A stretch of 64,000 nucleotides of DNA. It comes from Pseudanabaena yagii GIHE-NHR1. Lineage in GTDB: Bacteria; Cyanobacteriota; Cyanobacteriia; Pseudanabaenales; Pseudanabaenaceae. The notes beneath the pieces are model-generated. The model searched no databases. It was not told where the DNA came from and saw only the letters and a program-made list of their open reading frames with translations. Below are positions 14,553 through 24,438 of the stretch, piece after piece (the first letter of the stretch is position 1; each line of letters opens with the position of its first letter). A program made the position numbers and the translations under genes. The DNA lies in contig NZ_JAAVJL010000001.1 of the NCBI RefSeq assembly GCF_012863495.1, positions 2,290,001-2,354,000 on the forward strand, written 5' to 3'.

Positions 14553-17500
14553 ATGGGTTCGCAATCTGCCCCTAAACCTAAGTTGCTAGTTATCGATGAT
14601 GAACCCGATAACTTAGATTTGCTATTTCGGACTTTTTATCGCGAGTATCAGGTTTTACGGGCTAATAGTGGCTTGGAAGCCTTGGAATTGCTTGATCGAG
14701 AAGGGGAAGTTGCGGTAATTATCTCCGATCAGAGAATGCCGATCATGAGTGGAACGGAATTTTTGAGCCAAATGGCGGTCAAATATCCAGACACCATGCG
14801 AATCATCCTCACGGGCTATACCGATGTTGAGGATTTGGTCGAAGCGATTAATACCTGCAAAGTATTCAAATATGTCACTAAGCCTTGGGATGAAACTGAA
14901 CTGCGAAATGTTGTCAGTCAGGCGATCGACACCCACAATGTTTTGCGAAATCGTACCGCCGAACTGCGCCGTACCCTACGTCAGCAATCGCTGATTAATG
15001 CGATCGCTTCATCCGTAGATAATGATGTTTCCTATCGTGAAAGTATTGCCGCGATCGCTGAGTTTATTGCTCGTCATTTTGAAGTCTCAGTCAGCCTGCT
15101 GCGGCTATTTGAGAATGGACAACTGTTAGACGATTACTTTGCCTATTGCCATGAACCAGTTGATAATTTGCCACAGATCGCCGCAGCATTACCTCTCCAA
15201 TCTCGTATTGTGGCGATTAGCGATATTGAAGCCGATATGCGGATTCCTGAAACTGACAAAAAGCTCTATGCCCAAGCAAGTATCAAATCTGTTCTTTTTA
15301 TTCCTCTCGAAGTTCAGAAAGAATGCTTAGCAATGCTGGCTCTATATCATTGTGGAACACCACATGAATGGAGCAAAGATGAATTAGATTTGATTGAAAT
15401 AGCTAGCGATCAGGCGGCGATCGTCAGTTCTCGTGCCAGAGCCTATGATCGCATTCAGGAACTTGCTAAGAGAGAAGCACTTCTCAATACAATTACTAGT
15501 ACAATTCGCTCCAGTCTCGATCCTAAAAAGATTTTTGCTTCAATTACTCAACAGTTAGGACAGGCTCTCAATACCGAAAGTTGCGCCCTTTCTTTATGGA
15601 CTGAAGAAGATCATTATTTGCGCTGTGTCGGCTTACATTTGCTCGATCCTGATGAGGTAATCAGTAATCCCAATGGGCTTGATGAATCGCCTTTACCGCA
15701 GTCCATTGTGAATATTTCCGTCAATCCCGTATTTCTGGCATTGATTGAAACTAAGCAACCCGTAGCGATTACCGATCTGTATGAGAATCCTGAATGGAAC
15801 TTGATTGATTTACCCTTGCGTTCCATTGCCCGATCGCTATTAATCGTTCCTTTGCTCTCCGATGGTAAGATTATCGGCAGCATTTCCATGCGTCAAAACA
15901 AAGAGCCGCGCCAATGGCAGCCTGAGGAAATCTCTCTAGTCCAAGCCGTAGCCGCACAGGCGGCGATCGCTGTCCAACAGGCAAATCTCTTTCAAAAAAC
16001 CCGCCAACAAGCCCAGCAACTGCTGGAACTCGATCGCCAAAAAACCGAGTTCTTTCAAAACCTATCCCATGAATTTCGCACTCCGCTTACCTTAACCATT
16101 GGTCCCCTCGAAGCGGCGATCGAGCAATCTAATTCATTGCCCTACGATCAATCTGTAATCGCTCTGCGTAACTGTCGGCGATTGCTACGATTAGTCAATC
16201 AATTGCTGGATATCCAACGCCTTGATGCTGGCAAAATGCAAGCCTGTTTCCGTCCTTGCAATCTTGTCGAATTTACCAGTCAAACTATTGATTCCTTCCG
16301 TCCCTATTGCGAGCGCAAAAATATTCATCTCTTTAGCGAATTTAGCGAATGTCCTGACATTTATCTCGATCTAGAGAAGTTTGATAAGGTTCTCTACAAT
16401 CTCCTATCTAATGCCATGAAATTTACGCCCAGTAATGGCAGCATTACCGTCAGTATTGATACGGATCAGACTCAGAAAAAATGTATTTTGAAGGTGCGGG
16501 ATACAGGGATTGGCATTCGTCAAGATCAAATTCCCTTTCTCTTTGATCGTTTTCGCCAAGCAGAAGGTTCTGTCAATCGCAGCTATGAAGGCAGTGGCTT
16601 AGGTCTAGCCTTAGTTAAGGAGTTGGTCAATTTGCATGGTGGCGAAATCTCGGTCACATCCGACTATGGCTATGGAACAACCTTTGCGATCTCGCTCCCT
16701 ATGGGTAAGAGACATTTACCCCATGAGCAAGTTACAAACTTGCCTGCGGACTTACAAATATCGAGGGCATCGGTAGAGCTTGCCGATATTGAGGCCGATC
16801 TGGTGTCCGAAGAAGATACGCTCCCTTCGATGGCGAATGTGTCGAATAGCAATGAGAATCCAGTCGAGGCAGGGCTACAAGTAGGAACCATTTTAATTGT
16901 TGATGATAATCGCGATCTGCGTGGCTATTTACGCCGAGTTCTCAATCAAGCAGGATATAACGTTGTGTCCGCTCACAATGGCGCTCATGGCTATGCTCAA
17001 GCCCAAATTCATCTCCCTAATTTAATAGTCACCGATTTGATGATGCCTCAAGTTTCAGGACTGGATCTAATTGCGATGGTTCGTCAAGATGAGCAGTTAT
17101 CAGGGACTCCGATCATTTTGCTTACGGCAAAGGCAAATGAGGAGACCCGCATCGAAGGTACGGAAATGGGGGCAGATGGCTATTTAGCTAAGCCTTTTAA
17201 CGATCGCGAATTGTTAGCGGAAGTACGCAATCTGATCGCACTCAAGGCAAATGAACGCCGCATTGCCCAACTCAATCTCTATTTAACAGAATCCGTTCTC
17301 AAGCGGTTTTTACCCCCTAGTCTCGTTTCCAAAGCCGCGACAGGTGAACTCAGCCTCGACCTCCGTCCCGAGCCGAAGATGATCACAGTTCTATTTACGG
17401 ATATTGTCGGCTTTACTTCCCTTGCCAATACTTTGCGATCACGTCGCGTTGCGGAACTGCTCAATCAATACCTCGGCGCGATGACTGAGGCGATTTTTGC

Positions 17501-17927
17501 CAATGGCGGTACGGTGGATAAATTTATGGGTGACGGCATCATGGCATTGTTTGGTGCGCCTGAAGATTGCAGCCCCAATGAGCAAGTGCGCCGCGCTGTT
17601 CAGACCGCTAAACATATGCAGCGATCGCTCGCCCAACTCAATGAACAATGGGCAGCCCAAGGCATTCCCACTGTTAGGTTTCGCTGTGGTATCCATCAAG
17701 GTACTGCCGTTGTGGGGATGTTTGGCAGTGCCGAGCGATCGGACTACACTGCGATCGGTCCAACAGTCAATATTGCGGCGCGGATTCAGTCAGCGGCGGA
17801 ACCCGATTGTATTCTCGTATCGGCAGCCGTGGCGGACTACCTAGATGATGAGGAATTGCGTAAGCGCGAACCGCTCAAACTCAAGGGTGTGGATGAGACT
17901 GTATTAACATTTTTTGTAGATAGCTAA
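14553..17927 (+). CDS. cyaC: Hybrid sensor kinase / adenylate cyclase, CyaC type
   Basis: A 1124-aa multidomain signalling protein that would make cAMP under phosphorelay control. Order: receiver 1 (about 8-125, phospho-Asp in IISDQRMP), two GAF-like domains (about 145-300 and 310-480), histidine kinase with H506 in LSHEFRTPLT, HATPase with DTGIGI (about 650) and GSGLGLALV, receiver 2 (about 780-900, Asp in IVTDLMMP), and a class III nucleotide cyclase (about 940-1120). The cyclase has both metal-binding Asp residues, FTDIVGFT and DKFMGDGIMA, and the TAIGPTVNIAARI helix. There are no membrane segments. This is the layout of Anabaena and Spirulina CyaC. The upstream stimulus is not evident. 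Confidence 0.9.
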   Translation: MGSQSAPKPKLLVIDDEPDNLDLLFRTFYREYQVLRANSGLEALELLDREGEVAVIISDQRMPIMSGTEFLSQMAVKYPDTMRIILTGYTDVEDLVEAINTCKVFKYVTKPWDETELRNVVSQAIDTHNVLRNRTAELRRTLRQQSLINAIASSVDNDVSYRESIAAIAEFIARHFEVSVSLLRLFENGQLLDDYFAYCHEPVDNLPQIAAALPLQSRIVAISDIEADMRIPETDKKLYAQASIKSVLFIPLEVQKECLAMLALYHCGTPHEWSKDELDLIEIASDQAAIVSSRARAYDRIQELAKREALLNTITSTIRSSLDPKKIFASITQQLGQALNTESCALSLWTEEDHYLRCVGLHLLDPDEVISNPNGLDESPLPQSIVNISVNPVFLALIETKQPVAITDLYENPEWNLIDLPLRSIARSLLIVPLLSDGKIIGSISMRQNKEPRQWQPEEISLVQAVAAQAAIAVQQANLFQKTRQQAQQLLELDRQKTEFFQNLSHEFRTPLTLTIGPLEAAIEQSNSLPYDQSVIALRNCRRLLRLVNQLLDIQRLDAGKMQACFRPCNLVEFTSQTIDSFRPYCERKNIHLFSEFSECPDIYLDLEKFDKVLYNLLSNAMKFTPSNGSITVSIDTDQTQKKCILKVRDTGIGIRQDQIPFLFDRFRQAEGSVNRSYEGSGLGLALVKELVNLHGGEISVTSDYGYGTTFAISLPMGKRHLPHEQVTNLPADLQISRASVELADIEADLVSEEDTLPSMANVSNSNENPVEAGLQVGTILIVDDNRDLRGYLRRVLNQAGYNVVSAHNGAHGYAQAQIHLPNLIVTDLMMPQVSGLDLIAMVRQDEQLSGTPIILLTAKANEETRIEGTEMGADGYLAKPFNDRELLAEVRNLIALKANERRIAQLNLYLTESVLKRFLPPSLVSKAATGELSLDLRPEPKMITVLFTDIVGFTSLANTLRSRRVAELLNQYLGAMTEAIFANGGTVDKFMGDGIMALFGAPEDCSPNEQVRRAVQTAKHMQRSLAQLNEQWAAQGIPTVRFRCGIHQGTAVVGMFGSAERSDYTAIGPTVNIAARIQSAAEPDCILVSAAVADYLDDEELRKREPLKLKGVDETVLTFFVDS

Positions 17928-17930
17928 GAT

Positions 17931-17963
17931 TTTTGAAAGCACTACAACGCAGTGCTTTCAAAA
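17931..17963 (+). terminator. Hairpin after cyaC (AAAGTGC-type repeat)
   Basis: TTTTGAAAGCACT and its perfect complement AGTGCTTTCAAAA are separated by 7 bases, just after the cyaC stop. It belongs to a set of similar hairpins at gene ends in this window (48689, 61346, 62842). No long T run follows beyond the stem's own bases. Confidence 0.6.
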
Positions 17964-18084
17964 CTTACCCGTTGTTGCCTCCTAGCGTGAGAAAACTGTA
18001 ATTAGCAATACCTTTGTCTAATAGGCGATCGCCTTAAATAAAATAGACACAGGCTATACGATACTCAAAATACAACAGTAATTC

Positions 18085-19368
18085 ATGGGAATAATCACTC
18101 ACCGTGCTGCTTCGATAGTTTCTATGAAGCACTTATGGGTTGCAGCGCTAGTGGGAATGTTTGCTGGTGCTTGTAACAACACTCCATCAACTCCTACATC
18201 AGCCACCACTGCGGCAACTACTGCAACCACTACGGCAACTACTACGGCTTCAGATGCAAAAGAATTTAAAGCAGCAATGATTTTAGTTGGGCCGAAAAAT
18301 GATTCTGGTTGGAACCAAGGTCATTACGAAGCCTCGAAATATGTCATGGACAAGGTATCTGACGTTAAGTTTGACTATGTTGATAAAGTCAATCCAGGCG
18401 ATCGCCCCAACGTCAAAGCTTCTCAAGTAGCTGACGATCTGATCAGTAAAGGTGCAAAGCTGATCGTTTTCAATTCTGATGACTTTAAAGATGATGCTCT
18501 TGAAACCGCGAAAAAGCATCCTAATGTTTCCGTAATTCATTCAAGCGGTGACTATGCTTGGAAGGATGGCAAAAATTTTAAAAACCAGAAGAATCTAGGC
18601 AACGTCATGCCACAGATGGAGTATGGCAGAATGATTTCTGGATGTGCCGCAGCGCTGCATTCTGAAACAGGTAAAATCGGTTTTTTGGGACCTTTAATTA
18701 ATGACGAAACCCGCAGACTCGTATCAGCAAGTTATTTAGGCGCTCAATATTGTTGGCAAAATTACCGCAAAAAGAATCCTGAAGATTTGAAGTTTAAGGT
18801 GGTATGGATTGGTTTCTGGTTCAATATTCCAGGACAGACGCTTGATCCAACCAAAGTTTCTGATGACTTTTATAACAGTGGCTTTGATGTGGTGATGAGT
18901 GGTATCGACACACCTGAAGTTGCTGTACAGGGCAAGAAAGCAGCCGAAGCAGGTAAGAAGGTCAAATATTTACACTATGGACTTAAAACTGGTTGTAATG
19001 TGGCTCCAGAGATTTGCATTGGCGTTCCCTATTACAATTGGGGACCTGCATATCTCGATCAAATCAAGAAGGCTAAAGAGAATAAATTTACAGGAGAATT
19101 CATTTCTGGTGCGCCAAACTGGAAAGATTTGAATAATGCTGACAGTTCCGCAGTCGGCTTTGAGAAGGGTAAAGCTTTGACTCCAGAAAACGATAAGTTC
19201 TTAGCAGAATTTATTACTGGTTTAGGCGATGGCAAGATTAGCCTTTTTAAAGGTCCTCTCAACTATCAAGATGGCACTCCTTTTCTGAAGCAAGGTGAAA
19301 CTGCAACCCCACAGCAGATTTGGTACTTTACCAGCTTGCTACAAGGCATTGAAGGCGCTAGTAAATAA
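18085..19368 (+). CDS. BMP-family substrate-binding lipoprotein of an ABC importer
   Basis: The periplasmic binding subunit of the downstream ABC system. The N-terminus has a signal sequence with lipobox FAGAC; C30 would be lipidated. A Thr/Ala-rich linker (residues 33-55) leads into a BMP/PnrA-like domain with VGPKNDSGWNQGHYEASKYV, VFNSDDFKDDALE and the late GAPNWKDL segment. BMP proteins of this kind usually bind purine nucleosides; the ligand here is inferred from the family. An internal ATG at 18124 would give a conventional lipoprotein signal (MKHLWVAALVGMFAGAC) and may be the true start. The ATPase gene begins 48 bases after its stop. Confidence 0.88.
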   Translation: MGIITHRAASIVSMKHLWVAALVGMFAGACNNTPSTPTSATTAATTATTTATTTASDAKEFKAAMILVGPKNDSGWNQGHYEASKYVMDKVSDVKFDYVDKVNPGDRPNVKASQVADDLISKGAKLIVFNSDDFKDDALETAKKHPNVSVIHSSGDYAWKDGKNFKNQKNLGNVMPQMEYGRMISGCAAALHSETGKIGFLGPLINDETRRLVSASYLGAQYCWQNYRKKNPEDLKFKVVWIGFWFNIPGQTLDPTKVSDDFYNSGFDVVMSGIDTPEVAVQGKKAAEAGKKVKYLHYGLKTGCNVAPEICIGVPYYNWGPAYLDQIKKAKENKFTGEFISGAPNWKDLNNADSSAVGFEKGKALTPENDKFLAEFITGLGDGKISLFKGPLNYQDGTPFLKQGETATPQQIWYFTSLLQGIEGASK

Positions 19369-19416
19369 GGATGTCAAGGTCGCGCCCAGCGCGACCTTTG
19401 ACGTTATGGTACAAAC

Positions 19417-20916
19417 ATGAAAGTTGAATTACGCCATATTTATAAGTCTTTTGGAAATGTCAAGGCAAATCATGATATTTCCATGACAGTTGAGGCAGGA
19501 ACTGTATATGGCATCTTGGGTGAAAATGGGGCAGGAAAAAGCACTTTATCCAAAGTTCTGAGTGGTTTTATTACTAAGGACTCGGGCAAGATCCTATTGG
19601 ATGAAACGGAAGTGGAGATTAAAACTCCTGCGGATGCTATCCGTTCAGGGATTGGGATGCTGCATCAAGATCCTCTAGACTTCCCTTCTCTGTCGGTACT
19701 TGATAATTTTATGGCAGGGAGAAGCGCTTTAGGTCATCAGAGAGCCAAAACTAGTAATCGTGCTGATTTAATTAGAGAACTGCGACAGCTTTCGGCAACT
19801 TTTGGCTTTGACTTACCTCCTAATGAAATCCTCAGTAATCTCACTGTCGGAGAACGTCAACAGTTAGAAATATTGCGGTTATTGTCCCTTGGGGTCAAGA
19901 CTCTCATCCTTGATGAGCCAACTACAGGTATTTCGGCTTCGCAAAAAACAGCTCTATTTGCGGCAGTTAAGCAATTGGCGGCGGATGGGAAATCAATCAT
20001 TTTTGTATCTCACAAATTAGAAGATGTAGAGGAACTATGCGATCACCTCATGGTGATGCGTCAGGGTAAAGTAATTGGCGAAGCGGAAGTTAAAGGGCGT
20101 GACTCCCATGAGTTAGCTGCATCCTTAGTAGATATGATGTTTGGGCGGGAGCTTGCCATACCTGCTAAGCATGGGATTAACATCCAACAAACGGAACCTG
20201 CTCTTGTCATTCAGGATTTGCTAATTGAAGGCGATCGCTTAAGTTTGCAGATTGATCAATTAACGGTTAATGCAGGTGAGGTAATTGGGCTAGCGGGCTT
20301 GGAAGGTAATGGACAACAGTTGCTGTTGCTGGCTTGTGCGGGGTTACTCAAGCCCAGCGCTGGCAAGATCCGCATTAGTGATGTGGATATGACCAATCGC
20401 GCCTATCGTAATTTCTTGAAGGCGGGAATTGGCTATTTGCCAGCCGATCGCCTACAGGATGGTTTAATTCGCGGACTGTCAATCCATGAACATTTCATGT
20501 TGCGTCAATCCCATTCAGGCTTTTTGATTAATTGGCGGGATACGCGCAAATTTGCTCATCAAGCCATCGAGAATTTTAATATTCGAGGAAAACCTTCTAC
20601 TAAAGTTGAGCGGTTATCGGGTGGCAATCAGCAACGCACCCAAATATCACTTTTGCCAGATCACTTAAATCTATTATTAATGGAACAACCAACCAGAGGT
20701 TTAGATATCGAATCGAGCCTATGGATTTGGAAGCAGATGATGGCTCGGTGCGAAAAAGGAATGATGATTTTATTCATATCTTCCGATCTCGATGAGATTT
20801 TGCAATATAGCGATCGCATTCTTGTATTTTGTGGCGGCAAGGTCTCACAGCCTATTGATGCGAAAACTCTAACAGTTGATAAACTAGGTCATGCGATCGG
20901 AGGAAGGTTTGCATAG
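19417..20916 (+). CDS. ABC transporter ATPase with two nucleotide-binding domains
   Basis: A 499-aa fused ATPase of the ribose/nucleoside importer class. Domain 1 has GENGAGKST at about residue 36 and LTVGERQQLEI with LILDEPTTG. Domain 2 has a degenerate Walker A, GLEGNGQQLLL, and RLSGGNQQRTQISLL followed by LLMEQPTRGLD, in which Glu replaces the usual Walker B Asp. One weakened site is normal for this class. It works with the BMP lipoprotein and the two permeases. Its 3' end overlaps the next gene by 26 bases, implying translational coupling. Confidence 0.9.
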   Translation: MKVELRHIYKSFGNVKANHDISMTVEAGTVYGILGENGAGKSTLSKVLSGFITKDSGKILLDETEVEIKTPADAIRSGIGMLHQDPLDFPSLSVLDNFMAGRSALGHQRAKTSNRADLIRELRQLSATFGFDLPPNEILSNLTVGERQQLEILRLLSLGVKTLILDEPTTGISASQKTALFAAVKQLAADGKSIIFVSHKLEDVEELCDHLMVMRQGKVIGEAEVKGRDSHELAASLVDMMFGRELAIPAKHGINIQQTEPALVIQDLLIEGDRLSLQIDQLTVNAGEVIGLAGLEGNGQQLLLLACAGLLKPSAGKIRISDVDMTNRAYRNFLKAGIGYLPADRLQDGLIRGLSIHEHFMLRQSHSGFLINWRDTRKFAHQAIENFNIRGKPSTKVERLSGGNQQRTQISLLPDHLNLLLMEQPTRGLDIESSLWIWKQMMARCEKGMMILFISSDLDEILQYSDRILVFCGGKVSQPIDAKTLTVDKLGHAIGGRFA

Positions 20917-21997
20917 TCCCTTACAAAATTTCTTACAAAATTTCCAATTTCTCCAAAAACTACCCAGAGCCACCTACTTTCGGATTGGTTCTTTCATTGT
21001 GGCGCTATTGTTTATTGGGGCGGTGATCTTGCTTTCCAGTGGCTCACCACCTCAAGTAGCGATGGGTATGTGGAATGGGGCTTTTGGCAGTAGCGATCGC
21101 TTTGCTAGGGTCATTTCTACCCTTTGCCCTCTATTGCTTGCTTCCTGCGGATTAATTTTTACCTTTACCGCAGGCTTGTATAACCTAGGGATTGAAGGTC
21201 AAATTACCGCAGGTGCGATCGCCTCGACCTTCTTGCTCAGAATGATTCCCGAAGGATTCCCTCCTGCGATCACCATCACCCTTGCGATCATCGCTGGAAT
21301 TGTAGGCGGCGGATTATGGGGCTTACTCACAGGATTTCTCAACATCTTTGGCAAGGTCAGCGAGATTTTTGCTGGTTTAGGCATGAACTTTACGGCTCAA
21401 GGACTGGCGCTATATCTTGTCTTTGGTCCTTGGAAGCGATCAGGCGTTGCCTCCATGAGTGGTACGGAGCCTTTTAGTGATGCGTTATCGCTGCCGACTG
21501 TTGGTAATACTGAGTTTAGCCCGATCGCTTTAGCGATCGCCATCGTCGCATTGATTGTGACGGCGATCGCGATTCGAGCCACTTACTATGGTCTAAAGCT
21601 CAAAGCGGTGGGCAATAATCTTCGCGCTGCCTATGTGTTAGGGATTCCTGCGATCTCGCAAATGTTGAGCAGTTTTCTCATCTGTGGCGCATTAGCTGGT
21701 ATCGCGGGATCATTGCAAGTAGTCGCCGTATTCCATCGGCTCATTCCCAATGTTTCTAGCAATTTAGGATTTTTGGCACTGCTGGTAGTGATGCTGATTA
21801 ATTACAATCCCTTCTGGGTCTTACCAATCGCCTTTTTGTTCAGCTCCCTCAATGTTGGTAGTTTAGAACTACCTCTATCACTAAGTTTAGATTCTTCTCT
21901 TTCTGGGATTATTCAAGGCGCATTGCTACTGTTCGCGATTCTTGGCGAAGGTTTAGCGAAATTATCCAAGGAAACAGGATCTTCCCAGACCAATTAA
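20891..21997 (+). CDS. ABC permease 1 of the BMP-type importer
   Basis: A 368-aa inner-membrane protein of the branched BPD_transp_2 class with about eight to ten hydrophobic helices. The conserved cytoplasmic segment GLYNLGIEGQITAGAIAST and the later GNNLRAAYVLGI are typical of nucleoside/sugar permeases of this family. The start overlaps the ATPase gene by 26 bases; no other in-frame Met lies before the first helix. It pairs with the next permease to form the channel. Confidence 0.9.
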   Translation: MRSEEGLHSPLQNFLQNFQFLQKLPRATYFRIGSFIVALLFIGAVILLSSGSPPQVAMGMWNGAFGSSDRFARVISTLCPLLLASCGLIFTFTAGLYNLGIEGQITAGAIASTFLLRMIPEGFPPAITITLAIIAGIVGGGLWGLLTGFLNIFGKVSEIFAGLGMNFTAQGLALYLVFGPWKRSGVASMSGTEPFSDALSLPTVGNTEFSPIALAIAIVALIVTAIAIRATYYGLKLKAVGNNLRAAYVLGIPAISQMLSSFLICGALAGIAGSLQVVAVFHRLIPNVSSNLGFLALLVVMLINYNPFWVLPIAFLFSSLNVGSLELPLSLSLDSSLSGIIQGALLLFAILGEGLAKLSKETGSSQTN

Positions 21998-22012
21998 TGT
22001 AGACATAAATTC

Positions 22013-22978
22013 ATGGACATCATCACAATTCTTGCCACAGCGATCGCTACTTCCACACCTCTGATTTTTGCCAGCATTGGCGAAACTATCACCGAGCGGG
22101 CTGGCGTAATTAACCTATCTGCGGAAGGGACGATATTGATGTCAGCGATGACAGGCTTTGCGGTGGCAAAGTTTTCTAATAACTTGCTCTTGGGCTTTGG
22201 AGCGGCGGCTCTCGTTGGTGCAGCGATCGCTTTAGTTGTGGCAGTTGGCGCAATTACTCTCAAGCAATCTCAAGTATCCATTGGCTTTGTATTAGCGTTG
22301 ATGTGTAGTGATTTATCTTCTTTTTTAGGTAATCCCGTTGTCAGGGTTGAAGGTATTACGGTTCCGAGTTTTAAAATCCCTATTTTAGAGAACATTCCTA
22401 TTTTAGGAAAACTGCTATTTCAGAGCGATCTGTTAGTCTACAGCAGCTATATTTTAATTCTCGGTTCATGGTTCTATTTCTATCGCACTCAAGGTGGTTT
22501 AATCCTCCGCACAGTTGGCGAACAACCAGCCGCAGCCTTTGCTAGGGGCACGAATGTGATTAAAATGCGCTATATCTATACGCTCCTCGGTGGTGCATTA
22601 ATGGGGATCGCAGGAGCCGCTTTTTCTTTGGATTTTAAAGCAGGATGGAGTCATCGCCACACAGCAGGTTATGGCTGGATTGCCCTAGCGATCGTGATTT
22701 TTGGCGGCTGGAATCCTCTACGAGTTGCCTTAGGCGCTTATCTCTTTGGGATTTTACAATCTCTAGCTAGCGTCGCTCAGAGCGCAATTCCTGACGTACC
22801 GACACAGGTATTTAATACGGCTCCCTTTGTATTGATGATTTTAATGCTGGCACTCACTTCAGGAAAATGGCTCGATCGCTTAATCTCTGCTCTACCGCGA
22901 TCGGTTAGACAAGGAATATTAAATACGGTCAGGACTACGCCACCTGCATCATTAGGAAGGGTATTTGATCAGGATTAA
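22013..22978 (+). CDS. ABC permease 2 of the BMP-type importer
   Basis: A 321-aa membrane protein of the same family as the preceding gene, with the signature TERAGVINLSAEGTILMSA near the N-terminus and GEQPAAAFARGTNVIKMR in the later cytoplasmic loop. It starts 15 bases after permease 1 and ends the operon, just before a strong terminator. The four genes form a complete importer, probably for nucleosides. Confidence 0.9.
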   Translation: MDIITILATAIATSTPLIFASIGETITERAGVINLSAEGTILMSAMTGFAVAKFSNNLLLGFGAAALVGAAIALVVAVGAITLKQSQVSIGFVLALMCSDLSSFLGNPVVRVEGITVPSFKIPILENIPILGKLLFQSDLLVYSSYILILGSWFYFYRTQGGLILRTVGEQPAAAFARGTNVIKMRYIYTLLGGALMGIAGAAFSLDFKAGWSHRHTAGYGWIALAIVIFGGWNPLRVALGAYLFGILQSLASVAQSAIPDVPTQVFNTAPFVLMILMLALTSGKWLDRLISALPRSVRQGILNTVRTTPPASLGRVFDQD

Positions 22979-22988
22979 ATATAAAACC

Positions 22989-23043
22989 CCAAAACCTTTG
23001 GCGCACGCTGCGCGTGCGCCAAAGGTTTTGGTTCTGTTTTTTT
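22989..23043 (+). terminator. Rho-independent terminator of the importer operon
   Basis: CCAAAACCTTTGGCGCACG is followed, after CTGCG, by CGTGCGCCAAAGGTTTTGG: a perfect 19-bp stem with a tiny loop, then TTCTGTTTTTTT. It lies 10 bases after the permease 2 stop codon. Confidence 0.95.
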
Positions 23044-23107
23044 AATTACGCCTAGCTACTTATGTGATAATTGCGATCGCACATCTTCACCACGCAAAAC
23101 CTTAGAT

Positions 23108-24406
23108 ATGGATCTGGAACTTTCTCGATTTTATAAGGCTTGCAATCCCACGCATCCCCTCGACTCCAGTAATGAAGAGGATCGCAGTTATTATGTTGAC
23201 CTCTCAACGGTGCGCGGGGCAAAACTGATTGAGAGCATGGTACGCACGATCGCAAGAATTGCTCCCGATGAGGCAACTTGTCAGTTATTTACAGGGCATA
23301 TTGGCTGTGGCAAGTCAACTGAGCTTTTGCGGTTGAAATATTTATTGGAGCAGCAAAAATTTCATGTGGTTTATTTTGAATGCGATCGCCAGTTAGAACT
23401 GAGTGATGTCGATGTTAGTGATGTATTGCTAGCGATCGCTGGGCAAATCAGCAAAAGTCTTGAAGATCAAAACATCAACTTAGCAGTGCCAGAGTATTTT
23501 AAAAAATTATTTGGCGAACTTAAAGATGTGTTTAAAACTAATCTCGATCTGAGTGCCAACTTTAAGCTTTCTGTAGGGATTGCTGAAATTACTGCCCAAG
23601 CAAAAAATAGTCAGTCTTTGCGTCGGCAAATGCGCGAAAAATTGGAATCCCGAACAAGTAGCATTATCAATTCAATAAATAAAGAGATCTTGGCTCCTGC
23701 AAAGCAAAAACTGAAAGCCAAGAATATGGCAGGATTGGTGGTCATCGTAGATAACCTCGATCGCATCGAAAATCGAATTGATCCCAAAGAACAAGCTAAA
23801 GCTGGATATTTGTTTGTAGAGCGTGGCGATCAATTACGTGGATTAGATTGCCATATGTTGTATACAGTGCCTTTGTTATTGACCTTTTCTAATGATGTGG
23901 CGATCGTCACTAGTCGATTTGGAACCGATATTAGAACTTTGCCGATGGTTCCTGTAGTTTTGAAAGATGGAAATATCTGCGATGTGGGTATAGCATTATT
24001 GCGTCAAATCGTGATGTCGAGAGCTTTCCCAACTGTAAATCCAGTGCAGCGTATCGGTGCTGAATATGTAAGCAAAGTATTTGATACATCTGCAACCCTC
24101 GATCGCTTATGTCAAGTTAGTGGCGGTCATGTTCGTAATTTATTTCGCTTGCTGTATGCTTGTTTGCAACAGGACGATCCACCAATTACGGCAGAGTTAT
24201 TAGAGAGCATTATCTCTAAGGAACGTAATGATGTCACTAAAACAATTACTGATGATGAATGGAAATTAATTAGTGAGGTACAGCAAGATAAGAAGGTAAG
24301 CGGTGAGTCGGAATATCAAACATTGATCAAGAGCAGATTTGTGTTTGAGTATGAGTATCAAAATGAAAGTTGGTTTGACATAAATCCCATTCTAATTGCT
24401 AAGTAA
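23108..24406 (+). CDS. P-loop ATPase, partner of the STAND-WD40 protein
   Basis: A 432-aa soluble ATPase of a kind I have seen upstream of large STAND/TPR/WD40 proteins in cyanobacteria. Walker A is GHIGCGKST at about residues 62-70, and Walker B is VVIVDNLDRI at about 211-220. A helical insert lies at 120-190. A conserved N-terminal segment, YYVDLSTVRGAKLI, precedes the P-loop, and a sensor/winged-helix-like part near RLCQVSGGHVRNLFRLL closes the core. It starts just downstream of a terminator and ends 32 bases before the 1883-aa gene, so the two form one operon. It may act as a regulator or switch for the STAND protein. Its substrate is unknown. Confidence 0.8.
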   Translation: MDLELSRFYKACNPTHPLDSSNEEDRSYYVDLSTVRGAKLIESMVRTIARIAPDEATCQLFTGHIGCGKSTELLRLKYLLEQQKFHVVYFECDRQLELSDVDVSDVLLAIAGQISKSLEDQNINLAVPEYFKKLFGELKDVFKTNLDLSANFKLSVGIAEITAQAKNSQSLRRQMREKLESRTSSIINSINKEILAPAKQKLKAKNMAGLVVIVDNLDRIENRIDPKEQAKAGYLFVERGDQLRGLDCHMLYTVPLLLTFSNDVAIVTSRFGTDIRTLPMVPVVLKDGNICDVGIALLRQIVMSRAFPTVNPVQRIGAEYVSKVFDTSATLDRLCQVSGGHVRNLFRLLYACLQQDDPPITAELLESIISKERNDVTKTITDDEWKLISEVQQDKKVSGESEYQTLIKSRFVFEYEYQNESWFDINPILIAK

Positions 24407-24438
24407 GAAAAGTAGAGCAATAAGCAGGCGAGAAAACT